Assembly (NCBI GenBank): GCA_021797675.1 | Contig: JAJZZH010000111.1 | Span: forward strand, 1 to 57,159 | Direction: 5' to 3' | Length of the DNA: 57,159 nucleotides | Origin: Bacillota bacterium | GTDB lineage: Bacteria; Bacillota; Sulfobacillia; Sulfobacillales; Sulfobacillaceae | Shown: positions 42,692 through 50,321 of the stretch, piece by piece | Position numbering within the stretch: position 1 is the stretch's first letter | Layout of the letters: every line of letters starts with the position of its first letter | The notes under the pieces: model-generated | Databases searched by the model: none | What the model was told of the DNA's origin: nothing | The model's input: only the letters and a program-made list of their open reading frames with translations | Translations under genes and position numbers: made by a program

Positions 42692-43072
42692 TTACGCTCC
42701 CCCTTTGCCTTCGCCCACCTGTTGCCGATATTGGTCGGCGCTCAACAAATCCTCGGCCAGCTTTTCCGTCCGCAGGCGGACAATCCATCCTTGCCCGTAG
42801 GGATCTTCATTAATCAACTCGGGGTGATCAGACAATTGGTCGTTCACCGCCTCCACCACGCCTTCGGCAGGACTATATAAATCCGATACGGATTTCACCG
42901 ACTCCACCACGCCAAAGGTATCCCCTATTTGTAGCTGATTCCCCACGGCCGGCAGATCCACGAAGACCACATCGCCTAACGCGTCCTGGGCGTAATCGGT
43001 AATGCCGACCCGACCCTGGCCGTCAATCCATTCGTGCTCTGCCGTGTATTGTCGATCGGTCGGAAACTTCAT
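42692..43072 (-). CDS. gcvH: Glycine cleavage system H protein
   Basis: A 126-residue lipoyl carrier. The lipoylated lysine is Lys60 in 'GVVESVKSVSDLYSP', within the hybrid beta-barrel 'HEWIDGQGRVGITDYAQD' to 'DPYGQGWIVRL'. It shuttles the aminomethyl group between P, T and L proteins. It lies between gcvT (46-nt gap) and gcvPA, sharing one transcript. L-protein (lpd) is not in the window. The start ATG follows AGGAGGAGCG. Confidence 0.96.
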   Translation of the reverse strand: MKFPTDRQYTAEHEWIDGQGRVGITDYAQDALGDVVFVDLPAVGNQLQIGDTFGVVESVKSVSDLYSPAEGVVEAVNDQLSDHPELINEDPYGQGWIVRLRTEKLAEDLLSADQYRQQVGEGKGGA

Positions 43073-43118
43073 GGTTTACGCTCCTCCTTCGTACTCCAGC
43101 TTGTCGAAGTTTTAGATG

Positions 43119-44234
43119 CTAACCGGGTGACCGGCCTCCCCGCGACCGCCGGTAAAACGGGAGCGGCACCACCCGCCCCGGAACCCGTTTCCCACGGATA
43201 GCCACCCAAAGCGTGGTGTCTGGCTGAGCCCGTTCAGCCGCCACCAAGGCCATCGCCACCGGCCGCCGAAGCGCCGGGGCGTAGCTGCCCGAGGTCACCC
43301 GCCCCACTTCAATCTCCGCTTCCGAATCCGCCAAGACGGGATACCCCGAGCGGGCGATCGCCCCGCCTTCCTCCATCCTTAACCCGATCAACTGCCGCTT
43401 GGGCCCTGCGGCCAGTTGGCGCAGCAAAGGCTCCTGACCAATAAACTGCTGATCGGGGCGCGTACGAATGAACGGCCGGAGCCCCGCCTCAACAGGCGAA
43501 ATGTCCGTGGCCAACTCATGCCCGTAAAGCGGCAACCCAGCTTCCAGGCGCAGAGTGTCACGGGCCCCCAACCCAATGGGCTTAATCTCCCGGGCAGCCA
43601 ACACCTCCCACACCTCCAGGGCATCCTCGGCGGCCGTGTAGATTTCCACCCCGTCTTCCCCCGTGTAGCCGGTGCGGGAGATCAACGTGGGCCGGCCTGC
43701 AATGCCAAACGCCGTACTGAAGCGAAACCGGGCCAATTCGGCCACGCCCGGACCCACCAAGTCCTTCATCAAGTCCATGGCCTGGGGGCCTTGCACCGCA
43801 ATCAGGGCTAGCGCATCGCTGAGGTCCGTGAGCCGCACCGCCCCGCCTTCACGTCCTCGCTGCTGATTGAGCCAAGCCCAGTCGTCCTTCCGGCGGGCGG
43901 CATTGACGACTAGCATAAACTCGGCGGCGGCGCGGCGGTAGACCACCAGATCATCCAGCGTGCCGCCGTCTTCTTGACACATGGCGCCATAGGCCGCCTG
44001 ACCCACCGCGAGCCGGCCCGGGCGATGGGTGGTCACCCGGTCCACAAAGTCGGCCGCTCCGGGTCCCGTCACCAAAAACTGTCCCATATGGGATACGTCA
44101 AACATCCCCACCTGAGTTCGCACGGCGTGATGCTCGTCTAAAATCCCCGTATATTCGAGGGGCATCACATAACCCCCGAACTCCACCATTTTCGCCTCGT
44201 GCTGGCGATGCCAGGCGGTTAAGGGTGTTTCCAA
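43119..44234 (-). CDS. gcvT: Aminomethyltransferase (glycine cleavage T protein)
   Basis: A 371-residue THF-dependent enzyme. 'MVEFGGYVMPLEYTG', 'GMFDVSHMGQFLVTGPGAAD' and 'ISRTGYTGEDGVEIYT' are classic GcvT features. It releases ammonia and makes methylene-THF from the aminomethyl group on GcvH. The start is TTG at 44232-44234, 5 nt after GGGAGGG; a longer frame to 44357 overlaps aroB and was rejected. It follows aroB by 17 nt with no glycine riboswitch in between. Confidence 0.95.
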   Translation of the reverse strand: METPLTAWHRQHEAKMVEFGGYVMPLEYTGILDEHHAVRTQVGMFDVSHMGQFLVTGPGAADFVDRVTTHRPGRLAVGQAAYGAMCQEDGGTLDDLVVYRRAAAEFMLVVNAARRKDDWAWLNQQRGREGGAVRLTDLSDALALIAVQGPQAMDLMKDLVGPGVAELARFRFSTAFGIAGRPTLISRTGYTGEDGVEIYTAAEDALEVWEVLAAREIKPIGLGARDTLRLEAGLPLYGHELATDISPVEAGLRPFIRTRPDQQFIGQEPLLRQLAAGPKRQLIGLRMEEGGAIARSGYPVLADSEAEIEVGRVTSGSYAPALRRPVAMALVAAERAQPDTTLWVAIRGKRVPGRVVPLPFYRRSRGGRSPG

Positions 44235-44251
44235 CGCGTTCCCTCCCGTGG

Positions 44252-45361
44252 TCAAGCTTTGTGTTCCCGGGCTAACCGGCGAAGTCCCTCGGCCACCATG
44301 CCGGCGGGCACGTCGCGCACCACGCGAGGTTGGCCCGGCTCCTTTAGCAATACCCATTGCAAGCCAAACTGCCGCGCCTTCTTGTCGCGCAACAACACGG
44401 GTTCCAACGCGTCATAGCGGAGTTCCGGGAGCGCGATGTCGAGTTCCCAGCGCCTAAGCCAGCTGTCCACGGTAAGCCGCACTCCAGGATCGAGCCCGAG
44501 CATCTGCTCTGACAAGTAGAGCGCAAGACGCGACCCCATGGCCACCGCCTGCCCGTGGCTGAAATGGCCGTAGCCCGCCATCTGCTCGATGGCATGGGCC
44601 AGCGTGTGGCCAAAATTCAAGAACATCCGCTCCCCGCGCTCTTCCAGGTCGCGGTTGACGATGTCGATCTTGATCTCCGCCGTGCGGGCGATAATCCATC
44701 GCCATTCGTCGTTCATCGTCCCGATAGGCGGCGCGCCTTGGCTGAGCCGCTGCCAAAGCGGCCCCCCCTCGATTAGTGCCGACTTGACAATTTCTCCCAG
44801 ACCCGTTCGCCATTCGCGCAGCGGAAGCGTTGCTAAGACGTCAGGACTAATATAGACCAACCGGGGCAAATGAAATGCGCCCACCAGGTTCTTGCCCTCT
44901 GCCAGATTCACCGCCACCTTGCCGCCGATGGCGGCGTCGACCTGGGCCAACAGCGTGGTGGGCACCGCAATCCAGCGCACGCCCCGCAAGTAAGAAGCCG
45001 CAGCATAGCCGCCGAGATCCGTCAGCACGCCGCCACCTACGGCCAATACCCAGGCATCACGCGTTACCTGCGTCTGCGCCATGGCGGTATATAGACCGCT
45101 CAACGACTCCAGACACTTGACCGATTCGCTGACCTGCATCGGATGGCGGCCCAGCACCCGCACGCCGCGGCCTGCGAGGGCATGGTCAATATGCTCCGCC
45201 ACGCCCTCGACCGATCGATCGTAAATCATCCAGACCACGCCGTCGTGTTCCGCCACCCAGGCTCCCAGCGCGTCCCAGCCCGAGTCGGCGACCCAGACTT
45301 CGCCCCGGTCACTCCGCGCACTCTCCAATGTATATACTGCGGATACCTTATTCATCGGCAC
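44252..45361 (-). CDS. aroB: 3-dehydroquinate synthase
   Basis: A 369-residue NAD- and metal-dependent enzyme. 'VLAVGGGVLTDLGGYAAASY', 'AVPTTLLAQVDAAIGGKVAV' and the metal-binding 'LNFGHTLAHAIEQM' and 'GHFSHGQAVAMG' are present. It makes 3-dehydroquinate from DAHP. It overlaps aroK by 14 bases if the GTG at 45361 is used; an ATG two codons in (45353-45355) is an alternative, both near GGGGG. It feeds aroQ, aroE, aroK and aroC encoded in the same run. Confidence 0.95.
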   Translation of the reverse strand: MPMNKVSAVYTLESARSDRGEVWVADSGWDALGAWVAEHDGVVWMIYDRSVEGVAEHIDHALAGRGVRVLGRHPMQVSESVKCLESLSGLYTAMAQTQVTRDAWVLAVGGGVLTDLGGYAAASYLRGVRWIAVPTTLLAQVDAAIGGKVAVNLAEGKNLVGAFHLPRLVYISPDVLATLPLREWRTGLGEIVKSALIEGGPLWQRLSQGAPPIGTMNDEWRWIIARTAEIKIDIVNRDLEERGERMFLNFGHTLAHAIEQMAGYGHFSHGQAVAMGSRLALYLSEQMLGLDPGVRLTVDSWLRRWELDIALPELRYDALEPVLLRDKKARQFGLQWVLLKEPGQPRVVRDVPAGMVAEGLRRLAREHKA

Positions 45362-45878
45362 TTTGCCCCCATCCGGCCCTTAGCCAGCGTGCGATCTCTG
45401 CCGCCGCGTCAGGCGGCTCCTTGGCGGCATCGACCCGGAATTGGCTGAGCCGTTGATACAGCGGTTTCCTCTGCTCGAACAGACGGCGAAACTCGCCGAT
45501 CCTCCGGCCCGCCGCCAGCGGCCGGTCGCTGCCCTCGATCCTGGCCCACATCGTTTCCACCGACGCGTCCAGCCACACCACGGGAAAGGGCCGCATGATT
45601 CCGTGATTGGCCTCGGTGGTGACGGCCCCTCCCCCGAGCGCCACCACCGAGGCCTGCTCCTTTTCCAACTCCTCGGCCAGCGCCGCGTGCTCCCACTGCC
45701 GAAAAGCGGCTTCCCCAAACTGGTGAAAGAGGTCGGCCACCGATTGCCCGCGCTGGCGAACGATGACGGCGTCGAGATCACAAAACTGCCAGCCCAAAAT
45801 CGCCGCCAGAGCGGCGCCGACACTCGTCTTACCCGCTCCCATCATTCCCGTCAACAACACGTGCCGCTTAGAATTCAT
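45348..45878 (-). CDS. aroK: Shikimate kinase
   Basis: A P-loop kinase of 176 residues. Walker A is 'LTGMMGAGKTSVGAALA'; 'FCDLDAVIVRQRGQSVADLF' binds shikimate and 'VVALGGGAVTTEANHGIM' is the conserved GGG loop; 'GSDRPLAAGRR' is the lid. It phosphorylates shikimate. The ATG at 45878 (or 45884, two codons earlier) overlaps aroC by 11 or 17 bases; neither has a strong ribosome site, so coupled translation is likely. Confidence 0.94.
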   Translation of the reverse strand: MNSKRHVLLTGMMGAGKTSVGAALAAILGWQFCDLDAVIVRQRGQSVADLFHQFGEAAFRQWEHAALAEELEKEQASVVALGGGAVTTEANHGIMRPFPVVWLDASVETMWARIEGSDRPLAAGRRIGEFRRLFEQRKPLYQRLSQFRVDAAKEPPDAAAEIARWLRAGWGQSADE

Positions 45879-47031
45879 GGACATAGGTCTGCCAGCGCCG
45901 CACACGCTCACGGATTTCGTCCAGGCTGTCACCGCCAAATTTATCCAGCATATGGTCCGCCAGCACGTGCATCACCATCGCCTCAGCCACCACCGCGGCC
46001 GCCGGAACGGCCGTCACGTCCGACCGCTCAACCTGAGCCAAAAAGGGTTCTTTGGAGCGAATATCGAACGAACCCAGGGGCGTCATTAACGTGGACAGCG
46101 GCTTCATGGCAGCTCGCACGACGAGCGGCATGCCGGTAGTCATTCCGCCCTCCAGTCCACCGGCCCGGTTCGATGCCCGGGTAAATCCCTGTTCGGGGTC
46201 CCACCAAATTGGATCGTGAACCAGCGAGCCCGGAGTCTCGGTCTGTGCAAACCCTGAGCCTACTTCGACGGCCTTAAAAGCTTGAATGGAGAGCAAGGCG
46301 GCGCCCAGCCCGGCTTCCAGGCGACGGGCCCAGTGCACATAGCTGCCCAGCCCGACCGGCAGACCGAAGGCTAGAATTTCGACGACGCCGCCCAAGGTAT
46401 CCCCGCTGCCTTTGGCTTCATCGATGGCGGCGATCATTTGCGGCTCGATGCCGCGGTCGACGACGCGCACGGGTGAATCTTCCGATCGGCGGACTTCTTC
46501 CAACGTGTAGTCGCGGCGTTCACATTCGACCGCCCCAATCCGTATCACGTGCGCCCCAATTTCAACTCCCAGCGCGCGCAAAAACGCCCGCGCTACCGCG
46601 CCCAAGGCCACCCGCATGGTCGTTTCGCGCGCCGATGCCCGCTCGAGGACATTGCGCAAGTCGCGATGGCCGTATTTTATGCCCCCCACCAAATCCGCGT
46701 GCCCCGGCCGCGGGCGCGTCACTTCGCGATCGGATGGCGCCGGATCGGGCGCCATCGTGTCTTTCCAGTTTTCATAGTCACGATTCTTGACCAGCAGGGC
46801 AATGGGAGAGCCTAGACTCAACCCGTGCCGGACTCCGCCCCAGATTTCCGCCTGGTCGCGCTCGATGGCCATTCTGCCGCCGCGTCCATACCCCTTTTGC
46901 CGGCGTGCCAAATCGGCGTTGATGGCCTCTCGGCTGATCGGGATTCCCGCCGGAACCCCCTCGACGATGCCGATGAGACCCGGTCCGTGCGATTCCCCCG
47001 CCGTATACCATCGCCAACTGCCCATTCGCAT
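45868..47031 (-). CDS. aroC: Chorismate synthase
   Basis: A 387-residue flavin-dependent enzyme. The N-terminal 'YTAGESHGPGLIGIVEGVPA', 'GVRHGLSLGSPIALLVKNRD', 'TRPRPGHADLVGGIKYGHRD' and 'ERASARETTMRVA' are diagnostic. It makes chorismate from EPSP using reduced FMN. It follows the A24 peptidase gene by 28 nt and overlaps aroK. A dodecin elsewhere in the window could buffer flavins, but no link is shown. Confidence 0.96.
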   Translation of the reverse strand: MRMGSWRWYTAGESHGPGLIGIVEGVPAGIPISREAINADLARRQKGYGRGGRMAIERDQAEIWGGVRHGLSLGSPIALLVKNRDYENWKDTMAPDPAPSDREVTRPRPGHADLVGGIKYGHRDLRNVLERASARETTMRVALGAVARAFLRALGVEIGAHVIRIGAVECERRDYTLEEVRRSEDSPVRVVDRGIEPQMIAAIDEAKGSGDTLGGVVEILAFGLPVGLGSYVHWARRLEAGLGAALLSIQAFKAVEVGSGFAQTETPGSLVHDPIWWDPEQGFTRASNRAGGLEGGMTTGMPLVVRAAMKPLSTLMTPLGSFDIRSKEPFLAQVERSDVTAVPAAAVVAEAMVMHVLADHMLDKFGGDSLDEIRERVRRWQTYVHEF

Positions 47032-47059
47032 CCCTCCCCATTTTGATGACGACTTCGCT

Positions 47060-47695
47060 CTAGTGCCAAAGGTGTGCTGCAGGTGCCAGCCACGCCAAAA
47101 AACCGCCGGCCGCCAAAAACGGTCCTAGCGCAAAGCGCCGCCGCGGGCGCCGAACCAGCATGCTAGCCAGCGCGTACAGCCCCGCTGACCAAGCTCCCAG
47201 GCTCAAGGCCCAAAACCCGCTTTGCCATCCCAGTGCCGTTCCCACCGCCCCGGAAAATTTAGCATCGCCCATCCCCAAGCCCCCCCGGGAAAATCGGGAG
47301 ATCAAGGCAAAACTAATGCCGATCACGGCTCCGGCGACGAGATGGCCGATGACATGGTGCCCCCGGACCCAGGTCCACCCGGCGCCAGCCACCATGCTGG
47401 CCAGTACCAAGCGATTGGGAATCACCTGCTCCCTGAGGTCGATCACGGCGACCGACAGCCAGAGCACGGCGATGGCGGATCCGGCGGCCTGCCCGGCAAC
47501 TTCGCCCCCCCCGCTGAGGCCGTGAACCATGGGTTTCGCGCTGGCCAAAAGGGCTACCGTCCCCCATACCGCTCCCCCCACCAACCCCGACGCGGCAAGA
47601 CGCGAACCGCGGGTCCATGGCCTGGTTCCGCCCAACCAGGGGGCCCCAACGGCCCACAAGACGGCCAGCCCAGCTGCCCACCATCCAGGATTCAT
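47060..47695 (-). CDS. A24 prepilin peptidase-like membrane protease
   Basis: A 211-residue membrane protein with about six helices and the two A24 aspartates: 'AVIDLREQVIPNRLVLAS' and 'GGLGMGDAKFSGAVG' (GxGD). This is the peptidase half of PilD/TadV; the cysteine-rich N-terminal methylase domain of full PilD is absent. It would cleave leader peptides of type IV pilins or competence pseudopilins. Its ATG shares one base with the aroE stop (TGATG). No pilin gene is in the window. Its position among aro genes is striking, but operon carry-over rather than shared function is likely. Confidence 0.9.
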   Translation of the reverse strand: MNPGWWAAGLAVLWAVGAPWLGGTRPWTRGSRLAASGLVGGAVWGTVALLASAKPMVHGLSGGGEVAGQAAGSAIAVLWLSVAVIDLREQVIPNRLVLASMVAGAGWTWVRGHHVIGHLVAGAVIGISFALISRFSRGGLGMGDAKFSGAVGTALGWQSGFWALSLGAWSAGLYALASMLVRRPRRRFALGPFLAAGGFLAWLAPAAHLWH

Positions 47696-48471
47696 CAGAC
47701 ATCCAGCGCGTTGGTCATCGGCTCTTCCGGCCCCATCCGACCGAACCAGACCTGCCACGCCCAGCGCGCTTGCCCGACCAACAATCCGATCCCGTCCACC
47801 ACGGGGCAACCCAGTGCCGTCGCTCGGGCGATCAACGGCGTACGCCGGGGATGATAGACCCAGTCCACGACCACCGTCTCCCCGGCCACCAGGTAGGGCA
47901 AGATTGGCCAATCTGGCTCGCCATGCTGGCCCAGCGGGGTTGCGTTGACAACCACGGCCCATTCGGCTGGCCGATTTAGCGCGGTCAGAGCTGTCCAAGC
48001 ACAGCCCGGCCAAGCAATCTCGCGCCGGGATGCCACGGTAACCTCGCAGCCGAGATCCTTGAGCGCGACCACGCTGCCGCGCGCGACCCCACCCGCCCCA
48101 ACGACCAAGGCGCGTCGGCTAGGGCGTCTGGCGAGCAGGCTCTCCAGGGCGTCAATCAAGGCCCGCACGTCGGTATTGTCGCCGTACCACCCCTCGGCTC
48201 GATAGGCAATCGTATTGGCGGCTCGAGCGGCCTCGGCCCATGGACTCACCGCGTCCAAATAGGCAAACACCGTCTCCTTCAGCGGACGGGTGAGGTTGAC
48301 CCCCTGGCCCCCCAACCTCCTGAACGCTTCGAGCGCCGTCAACAGCCGGCCGGGCCTCACCTCGACGGCAATATAGGCGGCGTCCATCCCCTCCTCGGCA
48401 AACGCCGAATTATGAATGCGCGGCGAAAGAGAATGACCTATCGGAGACCCGAAGACAGCATAAAGTCCCAT
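47695..48471 (-). CDS. aroE: Shikimate dehydrogenase
   Basis: A 258-residue NADP enzyme. The substrate domain holds 'YAVFGSPIGHSLSPRIHNSA' and the catalytic lysine in 'VNLTRPLKETVFAYLD'. The NADP domain has 'ALVVGAGGVARGSVVAL' and 'VVNATPLGQHGEPDWPI'. It reduces 3-dehydroshikimate to shikimate. It appears to head the long aro-gcv-efp run, 45 nt after yqeG ends; its last codon overlaps the A24 peptidase start. Confidence 0.94.
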   Translation of the reverse strand: MGLYAVFGSPIGHSLSPRIHNSAFAEEGMDAAYIAVEVRPGRLLTALEAFRRLGGQGVNLTRPLKETVFAYLDAVSPWAEAARAANTIAYRAEGWYGDNTDVRALIDALESLLARRPSRRALVVGAGGVARGSVVALKDLGCEVTVASRREIAWPGCAWTALTALNRPAEWAVVVNATPLGQHGEPDWPILPYLVAGETVVVDWVYHPRRTPLIARATALGCPVVDGIGLLVGQARWAWQVWFGRMGPEEPMTNALDV

Positions 48472-48516
48472 CGCAAGCGGGCAATCCTTTCCGTTCGGTG
48501 ATGAATACCCCGAGCC

Positions 48517-49047
48517 TTAACGGCGGCGGGGTGCGGACGGCTTACCCCGGACGCCAATCCGCTCGGGCCTGGTTACCACCATATGTTCGATACGGCGCAC
48601 CAGGCGGGTCGTAAAAAACTCTCGGTCCTCCAGGGGATGCACCAAAATCGTGTAGAGGCCGAGGCGATTCCCTCCCAAAATATCCGTGAACACCTGATCG
48701 CCGATTACGGCCGTGTTGGACGGTTGGGTTCGCATCAGCGCCATCGCCTGCCAAAACCCGCGCCGTCGCGGCTTGGCGGCCTTGGAAATACCCGGCACGC
48801 CAACGTGACGGGAGAACTCCTCCACCCGCGCGCTCAAGTTATTGGACACGATGCACAGCCGAAACCCCTGGCTTTTCGCAGTGGCCAGCCAGTGCAGCAA
48901 TTGCTCCGACGCGTCGGGCCGATTATAGCCGACCAGCGTGTTGTCCAAATCGACGATGATGCCTTGAATCCCGCGTTGGGTCAAGCGCTTGAAGTCGAGT
49001 TCGTACACCGAACGCAAAAACAGGGCGGGTCGCAAAACGTTTAACAC
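48517..49047 (-). CDS. yqeG: YqeG family HAD IIIA-type phosphatase
   Basis: A 176-residue HAD hydrolase. Motif I is 'GIIVDLDNTLVGYN' (nucleophile Asp), motif II 'LCIVSNNLSARVEEF', motif III 'AAKPRRRGFWQAM' and motif IV 'AVIGDQVFTDILGGNRLGL'. YqeG proteins often lie upstream of aroE, as here. The substrate is unknown. A GTG at 49045-49047 follows GGAGGTGG; the longer frame to 49122 is not conserved. The C-terminus is basic. Confidence 0.92.
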   Translation of the reverse strand: MLNVLRPALFLRSVYELDFKRLTQRGIQGIIVDLDNTLVGYNRPDASEQLLHWLATAKSQGFRLCIVSNNLSARVEEFSRHVGVPGISKAAKPRRRGFWQAMALMRTQPSNTAVIGDQVFTDILGGNRLGLYTILVHPLEDREFFTTRLVRRIEHMVVTRPERIGVRGKPSAPRRR

Positions 49048-49463
49048 GAGCCACCTCCGATCGCCTTCCCTTTTCCAGTATAACAAGCCCACCGCACTTC
49101 GTCTGTATCCTGGCATCTCCACCGCGGGCTATCTTTAGGATGCGGGTCCCCCTAACCGGTGCGATCCCTTTCGCGCTAGGAGCATTGCGGGCTTGGCGGG
49201 CCCTCGAAATGCATCCGACGCAGGGTACCATGGCCAGCGGTTTACCAAATTGGGCCCAGGCCGAGGGTAGCCGGATGACGGGTGAAATTGAAATTCGTGG
49301 TACCCTGGGCAACCCACTCCTTCGATTGCGCGGCACAGCGCTAATCGGAAAGCCTTGATTCCTTTTTCCTTTTTCCTTTTTCCTTTTTCCTTGGTCCCGA
49401 GCTCCCGATGACTCGCTCCGGTTGCCCATCATCCCCCAGCCATGATCCGAAAAGACGAGCCCA
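49048..49463. other. Divergent intergenic region between yqeG and suf
   Basis: The yqeG promoter should lie near the left end. A plus-strand frame (49140-49358, 72 codons) has a protein-like tail ('GEIEIRGTLGNPLLRLRGTA') but no ribosome site, so I did not call it. It ends just before a 7-bp tandem repeat. Confidence 0.4.
49359..49392 (+). repeat. Tandem TTCCTTT repeat
   Basis: Almost five copies (34 nt) of a 7-base pyrimidine unit, TTCCTTT, sit 72 nt before the suf -35 box. Length variation by slippage is possible. No gene spans it. Confidence 0.85.
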
Positions 49464-49491
49464 TTGACATTTGCGCAGGCTGGGCTAAACT
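49464..49491 (+). promoter_or_regulatory. Sigma-A-like promoter of the suf operon
   Basis: A perfect TTGACA (49464-49469) is followed after 16 nt by TAAACT (49486-49491; four of six -10 bases match). A start point near 49498 would give a 56-nt leader to sufC, containing the IscR-like site. Confidence 0.65.
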
Positions 49492-49501
49492 AAGCATAAC
49501 G

Positions 49502-49526
49502 ATTCCTTACTAAAACAGTCGGATTT
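49502..49526 (+). promoter_or_regulatory. IscR-like operator and palindrome before sufC
   Basis: The core ACTAAAACAGTCGG (49509-49522) matches the type 1 IscR half-site arrangement ACTRWWWYAGTCRR exactly, and 21 of 25 positions fit the full remembered consensus. It lies just downstream of the predicted start point, a good place for repression. An overlapping perfect 14-bp palindrome, CGGATTTAAATCCG, lies at 49520-49533. An Rrf2-type Fe-S regulator (IscR/SufR-like) is the natural candidate; none is encoded in this window. Confidence 0.5.
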
Positions 49527-49553
49527 AAATCCGGCACGTCAGGAGGTTCCATA

Positions 49554-50321
49554 ATGGCAACACCGGTCTTGGTGGTTGACGATCTGCATGTTGCGGTTGA
49601 CGGCAAGGAAATTCTCAAGGGTGTCAACCTGACGGTCCACGGGAACGAGGTTCATGCCGTCATGGGCCCTAACGGCACCGGCAAGACCTCGCTGGCCCAA
49701 ACGCTGATGGGTCATCCGCGATACGTCGTTACCCAGGGCCAAATCACGCTAGACGGGCAGGATCTATTGGCGATGCGTGTCGATCAGCGGGCACGGGCCG
49801 GCCTTTTTTTGGCCATGCAGTATCCGAGCGAGATTTCTGGCGTCACCACGGCCAATTTTCTGCGTACGGCGATCAATGCGCGGCGGCAGGGCAATGCGGT
49901 TGGTTTGAAGGTGTTTAGGGACGAATTAGAAGAAGCGATGGATCTCCTCCAGATGGATCACCAATTCGCTAACCGCTATGTTAACGAAGGTTTTTCTGGC
50001 GGAGAAAAAAAGCGCAACGAGCTTTTACAACTCTTGCTGCTGAAACCTCGGATTGCCATCCTGGATGAAATTGACTCGGGACTCGATATCGACGCGGTCA
50101 AAGTGGTGGCTCAGGGGCTCAAGTCGATGGTCGGCCCAGAGTTCGGCGCCTTGGTGATCACCCATTACCAACGCATTTTGAATTACGTGCGGCCTCAATT
50201 CGTCCACATCATGGTTGACGGTCGCATTGTGAAATCGGGAGACTACCATCTGGCCGAAGAATTGGATGCCAAGGGCTACGACTGGGTACGCGCCGCCGAA
50301 ACCATTTCGGGAGGTGCGTGA
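49554..50321 (+). CDS. sufC: Fe-S cluster assembly ATPase SufC
   Basis: A 255-residue ABC ATPase. Walker A is 'VMGPNGTGKTSLAQTLMGH', the signature 'GFSGGEKKRNELLQLLLLKP' and Walker B 'IAILDEIDSGLDIDAVKVV'. SufC with SufB and SufD forms the scaffold on which Fe-S clusters are built. A full AGGAGG site precedes the ATG by 7 nt. It heads the sufCDSUB order found in Bacillus; its stop overlaps sufD by 4 bases. Confidence 0.97.
   Translation: MATPVLVVDDLHVAVDGKEILKGVNLTVHGNEVHAVMGPNGTGKTSLAQTLMGHPRYVVTQGQITLDGQDLLAMRVDQRARAGLFLAMQYPSEISGVTTANFLRTAINARRQGNAVGLKVFRDELEEAMDLLQMDHQFANRYVNEGFSGGEKKRNELLQLLLLKPRIAILDEIDSGLDIDAVKVVAQGLKSMVGPEFGALVITHYQRILNYVRPQFVHIMVDGRIVKSGDYHLAEELDAKGYDWVRAAETISGGA

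Noticed and set aside
44235-44251. Glycine riboswitch before gcvT
   Set aside because: Only 17 nt lie between aroB and gcvT; no space for an aptamer.
49140-49358. 72-codon plus-strand ORF between yqeG and suf
   Set aside because: Protein-like tail but no ribosome site, no homology recognised, and directly adjoining a simple repeat.
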